Shown piece after piece: positions 1 to 7,644 of a stretch of 64,000 nt of DNA. Below the pieces are notes generated by a model that had not been told where the DNA came from, did no database searches, and worked only from the letters and a program-made list of their open reading frames with translations. Made by a program: the position numbers and the translations under genes. The DNA lies in assembly GCA_017995775.1 (NCBI GenBank), contig JAGOIF010000002.1, forward strand, positions 1 through 64,000, read 5' to 3'. This stretch comes from Aliarcobacter sp. (GTDB lineage: Bacteria; Campylobacterota; Campylobacteria; Campylobacterales; Arcobacteraceae). How positions within the stretch are numbered: position 1 is the stretch's first letter; every line of letters starts with the position of its first letter.

Positions 1-2
1 TT

Positions 3-482
3 GAAATAGCAGAAAAAGAGATTAAAGAATCAGATAAGTTTTCAAGCATAGAAGATATATTTAAAGCGTGGGAAGATTACCCTGTAAATCTAGTTTCATT
101 TTTAACTCCTCTTTATCATATGGGTTACTTTTTACTTTTAGCAGAGATTTCAAATAACAAAGATTTAAAAAATAAACTTAAAAACAGAGCTTCAAGTTTT
201 TTAAGATCTTACTATGAATTAGAAGAATATAAAGCTATCATTGAGCAGAAAGCTTATGCAAAAGTAAATATAAAATCTTTAACTTTTACAGAGCTAATAG
301 CTCAATGGATGTCTTTTATCAATTCTTTTTTAAATGATTTTTCTGTTTATTTAATTAAATCTAATCAAAAAGTAACTTTCCAAAATAAAGATGAAGTAGT
401 GTTAAATTTTAAAAATTTAATGAAAGATATTAAATCAAAAGCTCTTAATATTAATGAAGAGATTTTAACTTATTTAAAATAG
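3..482 (+). CDS. Partial gene of unknown function, C-terminal 159 residues
   Basis: The frame is open from the first complete codon at position 3 to a TAA at 480-482, so the 5' part lies before the window. An ATG at 120 is internal because coding-like sequence (EIAEKEIKES and onward) precedes it. The visible part is charged, lysine- and leucine-rich and probably all-helical. It has no clear membrane segment and no motif I recognise. It ends 39 bases before the hydrolase gene on the same strand, so the two may be cotranscribed. I do not know its function. Confidence 0.6.
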   Translation, partial: EIAEKEIKESDKFSSIEDIFKAWEDYPVNLVSFLTPLYHMGYFLLLAEISNNKDLKNKLKNRASSFLRSYYELEEYKAIIEQKAYAKVNIKSLTFTELIAQWMSFINSFLNDFSVYLIKSNQKVTFQNKDEVVLNFKNLMKDIKSKALNINEEILTYLK

Positions 483-521
483 AGTTCATGTCAAAAATTA
501 AAAATTATAGTGAGCAAATTA

Positions 522-1280
522 ATGATTGAATTAAATTATAAAAAAGTAGGAAATGGGTTTAAAACAGTAATTGTAATGCATGAATGGATGGGTGATCATA
601 CAAATTATGACACTACGATTCCTTATTTAAATATTACAGATTTTACTTGGATATTTGTTGATTTTAGAGCTTATGGTTTATCAAAAGAGATAAAAGGTGA
701 ATATACTTTAAATGAAGCTTCTACTGATATTAAAAATTTGATATCTAAATTAGAATTAAATAGTGTTTATTTACTTGGGCATTCAATGTCTTCATTGGTT
801 GCTCAAAGAATTGCTATTGATTTAAAAGAAAAAGTTAAAACTTTGATTTTAGTAACACCAATTCCTCCAACAGGAATTCAAATGACAATAAATGCAAAAG
901 AAAAACTACTTCAAAATGTAAGAGAAGAAAACGGTGTTATTGAGCAAGTTGTTGACGGTGCATCAAAAAGATACAATAGTGTTTGGAAAGATTATAGAAA
1001 AAAACTTGCCCATAATTGCTCTACTTTAGAAGGAAAATTAGGATATATGAATATGTATCTGTCAAATGATTTTTCAAAGGAAGCAAAAGATTTACAAACG
1101 AAAGTTTGTATCATTGTTGGGAAATATGATTTACCCACTTTTCATAAAAATTCTATACAAAAAGAATTTATAAAATATTATCCAAATATGGAATTAATTG
1201 AATGCATGGAAGCAGGACATTATCCAATGATTGAGTGTCCTGTTTTTTTTGCGAGTAAATTAGAACAATTTATGCTTTAA
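522..1280 (+). CDS. Alpha/beta-fold hydrolase
   Basis: The protein has the alpha/beta hydrolase layout. An N-terminal strand pair leads to an HEWMGDH oxyanion-type turn. The nucleophile elbow GHSMS (about residues 88-92) carries the serine. A late aspartate sits in GKYDLP, and the catalytic histidine is in EAGHYP near the C-terminus. The substrate cannot be told from sequence; esterase, lipase-like or C-C hydrolase activities share this fold. I place the start at the ATG at 522 because the protein then begins at the first fold strand. An in-frame GTG at 510 would add four residues, and neither has a strong ribosome site. Its stop is 23 bases from the stop of the convergent gene. Confidence 0.8.
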   Translation: MIELNYKKVGNGFKTVIVMHEWMGDHTNYDTTIPYLNITDFTWIFVDFRAYGLSKEIKGEYTLNEASTDIKNLISKLELNSVYLLGHSMSSLVAQRIAIDLKEKVKTLILVTPIPPTGIQMTINAKEKLLQNVREENGVIEQVVDGASKRYNSVWKDYRKKLAHNCSTLEGKLGYMNMYLSNDFSKEAKDLQTKVCIIVGKYDLPTFHKNSIQKEFIKYYPNMELIECMEAGHYPMIECPVFFASKLEQFML

Positions 1281-1303
1281 AATTCAAGGAACTCTCTGCT
1301 TAA

Positions 1304-1648
1304 TTACGAACAATAAGGGCAGCCATAATCTGCGTTTTCAGGTTTTATTGGGTGAGTTTTATTATCTATTTTATTTTTATCAAAAGCATGATAATTTTTA
1401 CACTCTTTTAGAAAAGCATTTTTAGGGCTTGAAGCATAGAAGAATTTAAATCTTTTATATTTACCAATCCAATTTTTAATTTCTGAATTTAAATCTGTAT
1501 CAGAACGACCATAATTTTGAACTACAAAAAGTCCATTTTTACTTTCAAATCCTAAAGCAAAGTTACCAGCTGATTTTTCTGTAATTTCATCATCTACACT
1601 CTTAGCTGTTAAAGCATAAGAACTTTTCATTCCAATAGATCTCTTCAT
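1304..1648 (-). CDS. Small conserved-looking protein with C-terminal Cys pair
   Basis: This is a 114-residue soluble protein of unknown function. It begins MKRSIGMKSS, has no signal peptide or membrane segment, and ends in GCPYCS, a CxxC pair at the very C-terminus that could bind metal or be redox active. A single further Cys lies in the middle (KECKNYH). It is preceded by a fair ribosome site (AAGGAAAAT) and lies 16 bases downstream of the ABC permease, so it may be the last gene of the metal-transport operon. If so, a role in metal handling is possible, but that is inference from position only. Confidence 0.6.
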   Translation of the reverse strand: MKRSIGMKSSYALTAKSVDDEITEKSAGNFALGFESKNGLFVVQNYGRSDTDLNSEIKNWIGKYKRFKFFYASSPKNAFLKECKNYHAFDKNKIDNKTHPIKPENADYGCPYCS

Positions 1649-1664
1649 ATATTTTCCTTATATT

Positions 1665-2465
1665 CTATTTTTTGAATTTAATTAATTTCACTAAACCTAA
1701 AACCACAACTGCAACTAAAATAATACTTGCCCCTGAACTAATGTCATATACATATGAAACAACTAATCCTAAAATTGTAAATATTGTAGCTAAGAATGAG
1801 CTAATAATCATCATTGTAGATAATCTTGATGCAAAGTTCTCTGCTAAATATGTGGGAATCGTTAAAAGTGCAATTACCAAAATCAATCCTACTGCTTTTA
1901 TTGCAGCTACCACACATAAAGCTGCTAGAATTAAAATAAGTGTATAAAAAAACTTTACATTTATTCCTCGTAAACTTGCAAACTCACTATCATACGAAAC
2001 AGCAAGTATTTGTTTATAAAAGAAAATTATTATTGAAATAATAAAAATATCTAAAATAAACATATAAATTAAATCTTCACTAGAAACTGCAATGATTGAA
2101 CCAAATAAATATGACATCAAATCCACGTTATATCCAGGTGTTAAATCAACAAAGATAATTCCTATGGCCATTCCACTTGCCCACATCATACCTATAATTG
2201 CATCTATTCTATTTCTATTTTTTAGAGTTATTATTGCTATTAAAACAGCGGTTATTACTGCAAACACTGTAGCTCCAAAAAGAACAGGAATACCTAAATA
2301 AATAGCAAGACCAATTCCTCCATAAGAGCTATGTGCAATTCCACCTGTTAGGAATGTAATTTTATTAACAACTACAAGTGAGCCTATTATTCCTGCTGCT
2401 ATTGATATTAGTACACCTGCTATTAAAGCATTTTGAATAAAATCGTATTGTAAAACTTCTATCAT
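1665..2465 (-). CDS. znuB: Metal ABC transporter permease (ZnuB/MntB family)
   Basis: The 266-residue integral membrane protein is built of about eight hydrophobic segments, the usual size and pattern of ABC-3 family permeases that move zinc or manganese across the inner membrane. Recognisable family features are the early AGVLISIAAGIIGS segment and the glycine-rich GGIAHSSYGGIGLAIYLG stretch. The MWASGMAIGI motif lies about 100 residues in. It starts with ATG eight bases after the stop of the ATPase gene. No periplasmic metal-binding protein (ZnuA) is present in this cluster, so the pair must borrow one from elsewhere or a linked gene lies outside. Zinc rather than manganese or iron is the likely substrate, but this is not proven. 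Confidence 0.85.
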   Translation of the reverse strand: MIEVLQYDFIQNALIAGVLISIAAGIIGSLVVVNKITFLTGGIAHSSYGGIGLAIYLGIPVLFGATVFAVITAVLIAIITLKNRNRIDAIIGMMWASGMAIGIIFVDLTPGYNVDLMSYLFGSIIAVSSEDLIYMFILDIFIISIIIFFYKQILAVSYDSEFASLRGINVKFFYTLILILAALCVVAAIKAVGLILVIALLTIPTYLAENFASRLSTMMIISSFLATIFTILGLVVSYVYDISSGASIILVAVVVLGLVKLIKFKK

Positions 2466-2473
2466 TTTTTGCC

Positions 2474-3214
2474 TTAGTGAGTGTGATTACAACATTCATG
2501 TGTTTTTCCTAAAGCTGATAAAAGCTCAACTTCACATAAATGTTCATTTTGTGTATTTATATTTTTTTGTATATTTTCTAAAGAGTGATAAACTAGATTT
2601 TTATTTATATGTGCAACATTTTTTGCATAATTTAATAAAACTGAAATATCGTGACTAACAACAACTATACATATGTATTTATTAAGCTCTTTTAATAGCT
2701 CATAAATCTCCCTTTGACCTTTTACATCAATACTTGCAGTTGGTTCATCTAAGAGCATTACTTTTGGGTTTGAACAAAGTGCTCGTGCTATAAAAACCCT
2801 TTGTCTTTGCCCTCCACTTAAATCACCAATTTTACTATTTGCGAAATCTTGCATACTTACTTTATTTAAAGAATCCATTGCACAGGCAATATCTTCTTTT
2901 GAGTATCCAAATATTTTTTTCTTAGAACTTATATGTCCCATCAATACAATTTCTAATGCAGTTATTGGAAAATCTATATTTAAATTTGTATTTTGAGGAA
3001 CATATCCTATTTGATTATTTTTGATTTTCTTTTGTATTTTTCCATTTTGAGGAGTAAGTAAGCCTAAAATTAATTTTAATAAAGTAGATTTTCCTCCACC
3101 ATTTGGTCCAATAATTGCTAAGAAATCGTCGTTCTTTATTGATAAATTTATATTTTCTAAAACATCTGTTTTATTATATTTATAGAATAAATCATTTATT
3201 TTTATTAATTCCAC
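2474..3214 (-). CDS. znuC: Metal ABC transporter ATP-binding protein (ZnuC family)
   Basis: This is a 246-residue ABC ATPase. It has Walker A GPNGGGKST (about residues 37-45), the Q-loop in GYVPQNTN, signature LSGGQRQR, Walker B VMLLDEPTAS and the H-loop VVSHD. The C-terminal tail ends HECCNHTH, a His/Cys-rich metal-binding-like end that is common in zinc-type ATPases. The start is a GTG at 3214 with AAAGG seven bases upstream. It heads an operon with the permease. Upstream lies a perfect 7-3-7 palindrome next to a TACTAT -10-like hexamer, which suggests control by a metal-sensing repressor. The predicted product sits on the cytoplasmic face of the inner membrane. Confidence 0.87.
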   Translation of the reverse strand: MELIKINDLFYKYNKTDVLENINLSIKNDDFLAIIGPNGGGKSTLLKLILGLLTPQNGKIQKKIKNNQIGYVPQNTNLNIDFPITALEIVLMGHISSKKKIFGYSKEDIACAMDSLNKVSMQDFANSKIGDLSGGQRQRVFIARALCSNPKVMLLDEPTASIDVKGQREIYELLKELNKYICIVVVSHDISVLLNYAKNVAHINKNLVYHSLENIQKNINTQNEHLCEVELLSALGKTHECCNHTH

Positions 3215-3227
3215 TAAAAACCTTTAT

Positions 3228-3244
3228 TTGCAACTTTGTTGCAA
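3228..3244. promoter_or_regulatory. Perfect 7-3-7 palindrome, probable operator of the metal ABC operon
   Basis: TTGCAACTTTGTTGCAA is a perfect inverted repeat with seven-base arms and a three-base centre. On the minus strand it lies directly after a TACTAT -10-like hexamer (3247-3252) and about 14 bases before the GTG start of the ATPase gene, the place expected for a repressor. Zur/Fur-family regulators bind palindromes of this general size, so a zinc repressor is the natural guess. The sequence is not the enterobacterial Zur consensus. The pairing is seen; the regulator is inferred. Confidence 0.5.
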
Positions 3245-3272
3245 TAGTATCAGATATTGGATTAATTTTTTA

Positions 3273-4016
3273 TCAAATTTCATCTCTTAAGCTTGAATAT
3301 ATCAAACCTAAGTACTCATGAATAGCTATTTCGCAATTTTTTATATTTCTAGCAGCAAAGTATGAAGACAAAGAATCAGCTCCATATGCCATGTGATTCG
3401 TAGGACTTGCAATCACATTTAAGCCCTCTTTTTGGAATAATAAAATAGATCTTTTCATATGTGAAGCGGATGTTACAAGTATAATCTGCTCATTTTTTAC
3501 TATCTTTTTTACTTCAATTGCTTCTTCTTTTGTATCTTTTGGAGTATCAAGTCTTATAATATCTTCTTTTTTCACACCCAAAGAAATAGCAAGCTTTTCT
3601 TGCATGGAAGCATGTGTATTTTCATCATATCCACCATATCCTGAAACTATTAATTTTGCATTTTCAAGATTTTTATAGTGTCTTATTCCTTCTACTAATC
3701 TATTTATTCCAACCATTTTAATTTGTGAAGAGATACTTAATTCATCATCGCTTTTATGTCCACTTCCTAAAACTAAAACATACTGAACCTTAGGAGTTTC
3801 AATCAATGAAGGGTAAGCATTTTCAAGAGGTTTTAAAATAGCATCTGAAACTGGCTGAAAACTCAATAGTGCAAACCATAAAAGTGCTAAAAATGAAAAA
3901 ACCTTAGCTTTTTTATATGAATTAAACATCAAATATATAAATGCAATTAAAAGTAAAAATAAACCAATTGGAATTGGCAACAAAAAAGCTGAAACAATTT
4001 TTTTAAATAAAAACAT
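3273..4016 (-). CDS. ElyC/SanA/YdcF family membrane protein (DUF218)
   Basis: Two hydrophobic N-terminal segments (about residues 8-50) anchor a DUF218 domain. Family motifs are visible: VLVLGSGH (about residue 82), GINRLVEGIRHYK, LIVSGYGGYDE, the acidic stretch DTPKDTKEEA and VTSASHMKRSILLFQ. Proteins of this family in E. coli (ElyC, SanA) act in envelope and peptidoglycan or lipid-carrier metabolism, but no firm enzymatic reaction is known. The start is an ATG directly abutting the stop of the MEMO-family gene, so the two are probably translated from one message. The product is expected in the inner membrane with the domain outside. Confidence 0.8.
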   Translation of the reverse strand: MFLFKKIVSAFLLPIPIGLFLLLIAFIYLMFNSYKKAKVFSFLALLWFALLSFQPVSDAILKPLENAYPSLIETPKVQYVLVLGSGHKSDDELSISSQIKMVGINRLVEGIRHYKNLENAKLIVSGYGGYDENTHASMQEKLAISLGVKKEDIIRLDTPKDTKEEAIEVKKIVKNEQIILVTSASHMKRSILLFQKEGLNVIASPTNHMAYGADSLSSYFAARNIKNCEIAIHEYLGLIYSSLRDEI

Positions 4017-4802
4017 CTATTTTCCTATAAGTGCAGAGGTATATCCTACTACACGAGTTTTATCTTTAGAGATTTTTGCACTTGTACAATAATCTAATAT
4101 TTGGGTTTTGTAGTCTTTTTTAATACTACTTTTTATAAGTGCTTTAATACCTATTTTTCCACAAGCTTCACCATAATCTAAGAGATTTAAATCTTTATTT
4201 TTAATAGCATTTATACAATTCTCATCAAGATTATTTGCTTTTATTTCATCATAAAAATGACTTAAATCTGTACTTATTACAATAAGATTATCCTTATCTT
4301 CTAAAAGATTATCTATTAATTTACTTAATTTTTCAGAATCTAAATCTCCATAAATTATCTCTACTATTGATGTATTTTTAAAATAATATTTTATAAAAGG
4401 CATTTGTGTTTCTGTGGAATGTTCAAATTCACATTCAATATTAAAATCTAAAAAATCGTAAGTATTTATTAAATCTTCACTAAATTTTTTATCAATTGTT
4501 AGATTTCCAATAGGTGTTTCAAAATCATCATATAAAGCCACACTTGCACCTTTTAAATAGACGTGATGGGATGGACCTATTACTATTACTCTTTTAGGAT
4601 TTTTATCTTTTAAGTGAAAATATGCCAGATTTGCAATATTTCCACTATAAATATATCCAGCATGGGGAACTATAATTGCTCTTATATTTTCTATTTGTTT
4701 AAAAGTTTTAATATCTTTATTTAAATCTTCTATATATTTTAAAATTTCATCTTTATTATTCGGATAAAAACTTCCGCTAACTACTGTTTTTCTAATACTC
4801 AT
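4017..4802 (-). CDS. amrB: MEMO family protein, AmmeMemoRadiSam system protein B
   Basis: This is a 261-residue MEMO-family protein, related in fold to extradiol dioxygenases. Likely metal-site residues are seen in IVPHAGYIYSG (about residue 47), GPSHHVYL, the FEHSTETQMPF segment and ISTDLSHF. The first residues RKTVVSGSFYPN are typical of the family. Its start codon overlaps the stop of the AMMECR1 gene in an ATGA arrangement, so the two are translationally coupled. In many genomes A and B proteins sit beside a radical SAM enzyme, forming the AmmeMemoRadiSam set whose reaction is not established. That third gene is absent here. The symbol is used only as a family tag. Confidence 0.82.
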   Translation of the reverse strand: MSIRKTVVSGSFYPNNKDEILKYIEDLNKDIKTFKQIENIRAIIVPHAGYIYSGNIANLAYFHLKDKNPKRVIVIGPSHHVYLKGASVALYDDFETPIGNLTIDKKFSEDLINTYDFLDFNIECEFEHSTETQMPFIKYYFKNTSIVEIIYGDLDSEKLSKLIDNLLEDKDNLIVISTDLSHFYDEIKANNLDENCINAIKNKDLNLLDYGEACGKIGIKALIKSSIKKDYKTQILDYCTSAKISKDKTRVVGYTSALIGK

Positions 4803-5368
4803 AGGATTATATTTTTCTTGATTTTTGTAACTTCGTAAGTAAAAATTCTTGGATTAAATTCTAAGCAATTAGTTTCAAAACTTCCTTTGTAACAAAGTTG
4901 TGAAAAAAACTCTTCAAAAGTTGGAAGCTGTTCCCACACTTGGGGTAAAAAAGTACTTCTTCTTCCATCTTTTTCTAAAATTACGCCATGAATATTTATT
5001 TTGATTTTTGATTTTAAATCTTCTATATCTTCATAAATCACTTCATTAGGAGTTGCTAAAATTGAAATTTCAATATTTACTTTTTCAAACTCTTCTACAC
5101 TTAATTCATAAAACCTTGGGTCTTCAAAAGCGGCACCATAAGCATTTGATATTAAATCATCTATTAAAGATTTATTTGCATAAAGGGTTCCTATACATCC
5201 TCTTAATTTATTATCTAAAGTAAGAGTTACAAAAGAAGCACCAAGATTTTCTAAGCTTGGGAACTCTTTTAAAAGTTTTTCTTTATTAATTTTAATATTT
5301 GAATCAAATTTTTGCTTTATTGCATTTTTTGCTATTTCTAGTAAAAGTTGATTTTTTTTATTGTCTAT
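4799..5368 (-). CDS. amrA: AMMECR1 domain protein, AmmeMemoRadiSam protein A, with non-canonical start
   Basis: The AMMECR1 hallmark LRGCIGTL is clear, followed by AFEDPRF and, further on, GVILEKDGRRSTFLPQVWEQ. The real gene is much longer than the 80-codon stretch beginning at the GTG at 5041, because the hallmark motifs lie upstream of it in the same frame. That frame is open back to a stop at 5399-5401 but holds no ATG, GTG or TTG before the family sequence begins. The best start is an ATA at 5366-5368, six bases after AAAGGA (5375-5380). This would give 189 residues, normal for the family. It follows hemH by 11 bases and overlaps the MEMO gene by four. A sequencing error or degraded start is the alternative. 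Confidence 0.75.
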   Translation of the reverse strand: MDNKKNQLLLEIAKNAIKQKFDSNIKINKEKLLKEFPSLENLGASFVTLTLDNKLRGCIGTLYANKSLIDDLISNAYGAAFEDPRFYELSVEEFEKVNIEISILATPNEVIYEDIEDLKSKIKINIHGVILEKDGRRSTFLPQVWEQLPTFEEFFSQLCYKGSFETNCLEFNPRIFTYEVTKIKKNIIL

Positions 5369-5379
5369 ATTAAGTCCTT

Positions 5380-6318
5380 TTATTTTTTTATAATGTCTTT
5401 AATGGCATCAATAAATTCATCACTATCATTTACACATTTACATACTTTATAATCTTTTATTCCGATTTCATGAGCAATTTCTCTATATTCAATGTCAAGT
5501 TCAAAATCTGTTTCAGAGTTATCAACAATAAAAGCAATTGGATAAATAATTACATTTTCATCTTTGAAGTTTTTTAACATCTCATCAAGTGAAGGATCAA
5601 GCCATTTCATAGGTCCTACTTTTGATTGATAAGCTAAATTTATTGATTTAAAATTTATATTTTTTTCAAGAAGTTTTTTTGAAAGAATTTCCACATGTTC
5701 AATCATTTGTTCTTGGTATGGATCACCTGCATCTACTATTTTTTGAGGAAGACCGTGAGCTGAGAAAATTAAATTATATTGTGCAGCATCTTGTGTTTTT
5801 GAAATAATTTCATTTATAATACAATCATTAAATTTATCATTTTTATAAAATGTCTCAATATATCTTATGTTTTTACCAAAAGTATATGGAAGATAATCTA
5901 TGAAATCTTCAACAGATGATTTTGTAGTTGTTGTAGAAAACTGTGGATATAAAGGAAGTAAAATTATTTCATTTATTTCATCTTTCATCATTTGATCTAT
6001 TACTTCAGAGGCAAATGGTGGAGTATATCTCATAACTTGATATGTTTTAAAATCAACTAATTTTTCATTACATTTATCTACTAGTTTTTCTGTTAATTTA
6101 TTTATAGGTGATTCATCTCCTATTTCTTCGTAGTTTTTCCAAGCACTATTTAATCTAGTTGTTGTAATAAAAAATGCTATCATTTTTCTAATCAAAGGAT
6201 TTTTTACTGTAATTATATTTTTATCATTAAACATATTTGTTAAAAACATTTTCAATTCATTCTTATTTCTAGCACCACCCATATTAAGTAGCACTATTGC
6301 TTTTTTATTTTTTTGCAT
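5380..6318 (-). CDS. hemH: Ferrochelatase
   Basis: Ferrochelatase inserts ferrous iron into protoporphyrin IX, the last step of haem synthesis. The 312-residue length is right for the compact bacterial form. Motifs seen are the N-terminal AIVLLNMGGA, MRYTPPF (about residue 97), LPLYPQFS with the metal-site region, FSAHGLP with the catalytic histidine (about residue 187), and SKVGPMKWLDP. The acidic helix segment NSETDFELDIEYRE is also present. The ATG overlaps the end of the ABC ATPase gene by 14 bases, and hemH is followed directly by the AMMECR1 gene. The placement suits a cytochrome-rich organism. No Fe-S cluster cysteines are evident at the C-terminus. Confidence 0.93.
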   Translation of the reverse strand: MQKNKKAIVLLNMGGARNKNELKMFLTNMFNDKNIITVKNPLIRKMIAFFITTTRLNSAWKNYEEIGDESPINKLTEKLVDKCNEKLVDFKTYQVMRYTPPFASEVIDQMMKDEINEIILLPLYPQFSTTTTKSSVEDFIDYLPYTFGKNIRYIETFYKNDKFNDCIINEIISKTQDAAQYNLIFSAHGLPQKIVDAGDPYQEQMIEHVEILSKKLLEKNINFKSINLAYQSKVGPMKWLDPSLDEMLKNFKDENVIIYPIAFIVDNSETDFELDIEYREIAHEIGIKDYKVCKCVNDSDEFIDAIKDIIKK

Positions 6319-6910
6319 TTTCTTCTAACCTTATTATTTTATCACTGCACCAAGTGGCCATATTTAAATCATGTGTAATTAATAAAATTGCACACGAATC
6401 CAATAACTCTACTAATAACTTCATCACATCATATGCAATGATATTATCCAATGCTGATGTTGGTTCATCAATTAGTAGTAATTCTGGCTTCATTAATAGT
6501 GCTCGCAAAATCGAGCATCTTTGAAGTTGTCCGCCACTTAGTTCATGTGGTTTTTTTTCTAATAGTTTTTTATCTAAACTTAGTTTTCCTAAAAGTTCAT
6601 CTAATTCTTTTTTATTCAGTTCTTTTTTTATAACATCTTTTATTTGTTCAAATATTGTATAAGTTGGATGAAAAGAATTATATGGATCTTGAAAAATCAT
6701 ACTAATATTTGATTTTTTTATTGTTCCTTTAATTGGTTTTAAACTTCCTAAAATAAGTTCAAAAAGTGTTGTTTTTCCCGTACCACTTTTTCCAAATATT
6801 GTAACTAACTCTCCTTTTTTTAACTCTAAAGAAAAATTATCATATATAGGATTATCTTTTTTATAAAAAAAAGTTAAATCTTTTATTTGTAAAACTAAAT
6901 CTTTTTGCAA
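6305..6910 (-). CDS. Orphan ABC transporter ATP-binding protein, peptide/nickel type
   Basis: This is a compact 201-residue ABC ATPase. Walker A is FGKSGTGKTT (about residue 39), the Q-loop region MIFQDPYNSFHP matches the DppF/OppF/NikE subgroup, the signature is LSGGQLQR, Walker B is LLLIDEPTSALD, and the H-loop is LLITHD. It starts with TTG at 6910, six bases after AGGGAT. The family normally works as one of two ATPases with two permeases and a binding protein. None of these is beside it; the upstream neighbour is a divergent cytochrome gene. Nickel or oligopeptide transport is therefore only a family-level guess. It overlaps hemH by 14 bases and probably shares its transcript. Confidence 0.8.
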   Translation of the reverse strand: MQKDLVLQIKDLTFFYKKDNPIYDNFSLELKKGELVTIFGKSGTGKTTLFELILGSLKPIKGTIKKSNISMIFQDPYNSFHPTYTIFEQIKDVIKKELNKKELDELLGKLSLDKKLLEKKPHELSGGQLQRCSILRALLMKPELLLIDEPTSALDNIIAYDVMKLLVELLDSCAILLITHDLNMATWCSDKIIRLEENAKK

Positions 6911-7075
6911 AGTACATCCCTTTATTTTAAAGTTTTACTATATTGAAAATTTCCTTTATTTATCGAAATTTTCATAGTTTTATATCTATTCACTTTTTTT
7001 ATACAATTAATTGCCAAACTGCTTTTTGTGTTTAAAATAATTGAAAAATATTAAGCTTTTAAAGGAAAAAAAAGC

Positions 7076-7081
7076 TAGAAT
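7076..7081 (+). promoter_or_regulatory. Probable -10 box for cytochrome c553
   Basis: TAGAAT lies 27 bases before the cytochrome ATG, downstream of an A-rich tract. An AAAGGA ribosome site follows at 7097-7102. No -35 hexamer is recognisable, which is usual for sigma-70 promoters in Campylobacterota. Confidence 0.45.
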
Positions 7082-7108
7082 CTTTTTCTTAAAATCAAAG
7101 GAAAAAAA

Positions 7109-7399
7109 ATGAAAAAAATCGTATTAACTGCAATGTTAACAGCTGTTACAGCTGTTTCTTTATCAGCTGCTTCTGTAGCTGCATGTGCTGGTTGTCATGG
7201 TGCTGGTTTTGAAAAAGCTGCATTAGGTAAATCACAAATAATTAAAGGTTGGGATGCTGCTAAAGTTGAAGCTTCATTAAATGGTTACAAAAATGGAACT
7301 TACGGTGGACCTATGAAAGGTGTTATGCTTGGTCAAGTTAAAAACTTAACTGATGCTGATATCAAAGACATTGCAACTCAAATTTCAGCAATGAAATAA
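7109..7399 (+). CDS. Cytochrome c553, periplasmic class I c-type cytochrome
   Basis: The 96-residue precursor has a Sec signal peptide (KK followed by a hydrophobic stretch and an SLSAASVAA cleavage region). The mature monohaem domain has C26-A-G-C29-H30 for haem attachment and the distal methionine in GPMKGVM (about residue 68 or 72). It is a small soluble electron carrier, expected to pass electrons from the bc1 complex to the cbb3 oxidase in the periplasm. It is transcribed alone from its own promoter and converges on ccoS with a shared terminator. The location next to the cbb3 assembly genes supports the respiratory role. Confidence 0.9.
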   Translation: MKKIVLTAMLTAVTAVSLSAASVAACAGCHGAGFEKAALGKSQIIKGWDAAKVEASLNGYKNGTYGGPMKGVMLGQVKNLTDADIKDIATQISAMK

Positions 7400-7406
7400 T
7401 TCTTTT

Positions 7407-7437
7407 AAAAGTTAGTCAATTTTTTGACTAACTTTTT
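7407..7437. terminator. Bidirectional terminator between c553 and ccoS
   Basis: A 12-base-pair stem AAAAGTTAGTCA / TGACTAACTTTT with a six-base loop is followed by further T residues. It reads as a terminator on both strands and overlaps the last codons of ccoS. Confidence 0.75.
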
Positions 7438-7636
7438 CTTCTTTCGCATCTTTTATCTTTTTTTCTTTTTTTATAGCATCATTTAAATCATCCACACTAT
7501 CAAACAACAATCCATTTACCATTTTATTTGAATCATCAAATTGTCCAGATTTTGCAGCCCAAATAAATAGAAATAACATTCCTGCTGAAATTATAATTCC
7601 TACAATTAACATAAAAAAAAGTGTATCATCTATCAT
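7412..7636 (-). CDS. ccoS: CcoS, cbb3-type cytochrome oxidase assembly protein
   Basis: This small protein of 74 residues has one N-terminal membrane helix (about residues 6-28, FFMLIVGIIISAGMLFLFIWAA). The CcoS-type motif follows: WAAKSGQFDD, then LLFDSV, and a charged lysine-rich tail. CcoS is required with CcoI to deliver or insert copper and complete the cbb3 oxidase. It lies eight bases downstream of ccoI on the same strand, the usual arrangement, and its end is inside the hairpin shared with c553. The structural genes ccoNOPQ and the partners ccoG and ccoH are not in the window. Confidence 0.88.
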   Translation of the reverse strand: MIDDTLFFMLIVGIIISAGMLFLFIWAAKSGQFDDSNKMVNGLLFDSVDDLNDAIKKEKKIKDAKEEKVSQKID

Positions 7637-7644
7637 TTTTATTC

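Noticed and set aside
3115-3321. A 68-codon plus-strand frame over the start of the ABC ATPase gene
   Set aside because: It is a shadow of the minus-strand genes, has no ribosome site and no family features.
5039-5041. GTG at 5041 as the start of the AMMECR1 protein
   Set aside because: Family motifs (LRGCIG, AFEDPRF) are encoded in frame upstream of it, so an 80-residue protein would lack its core.
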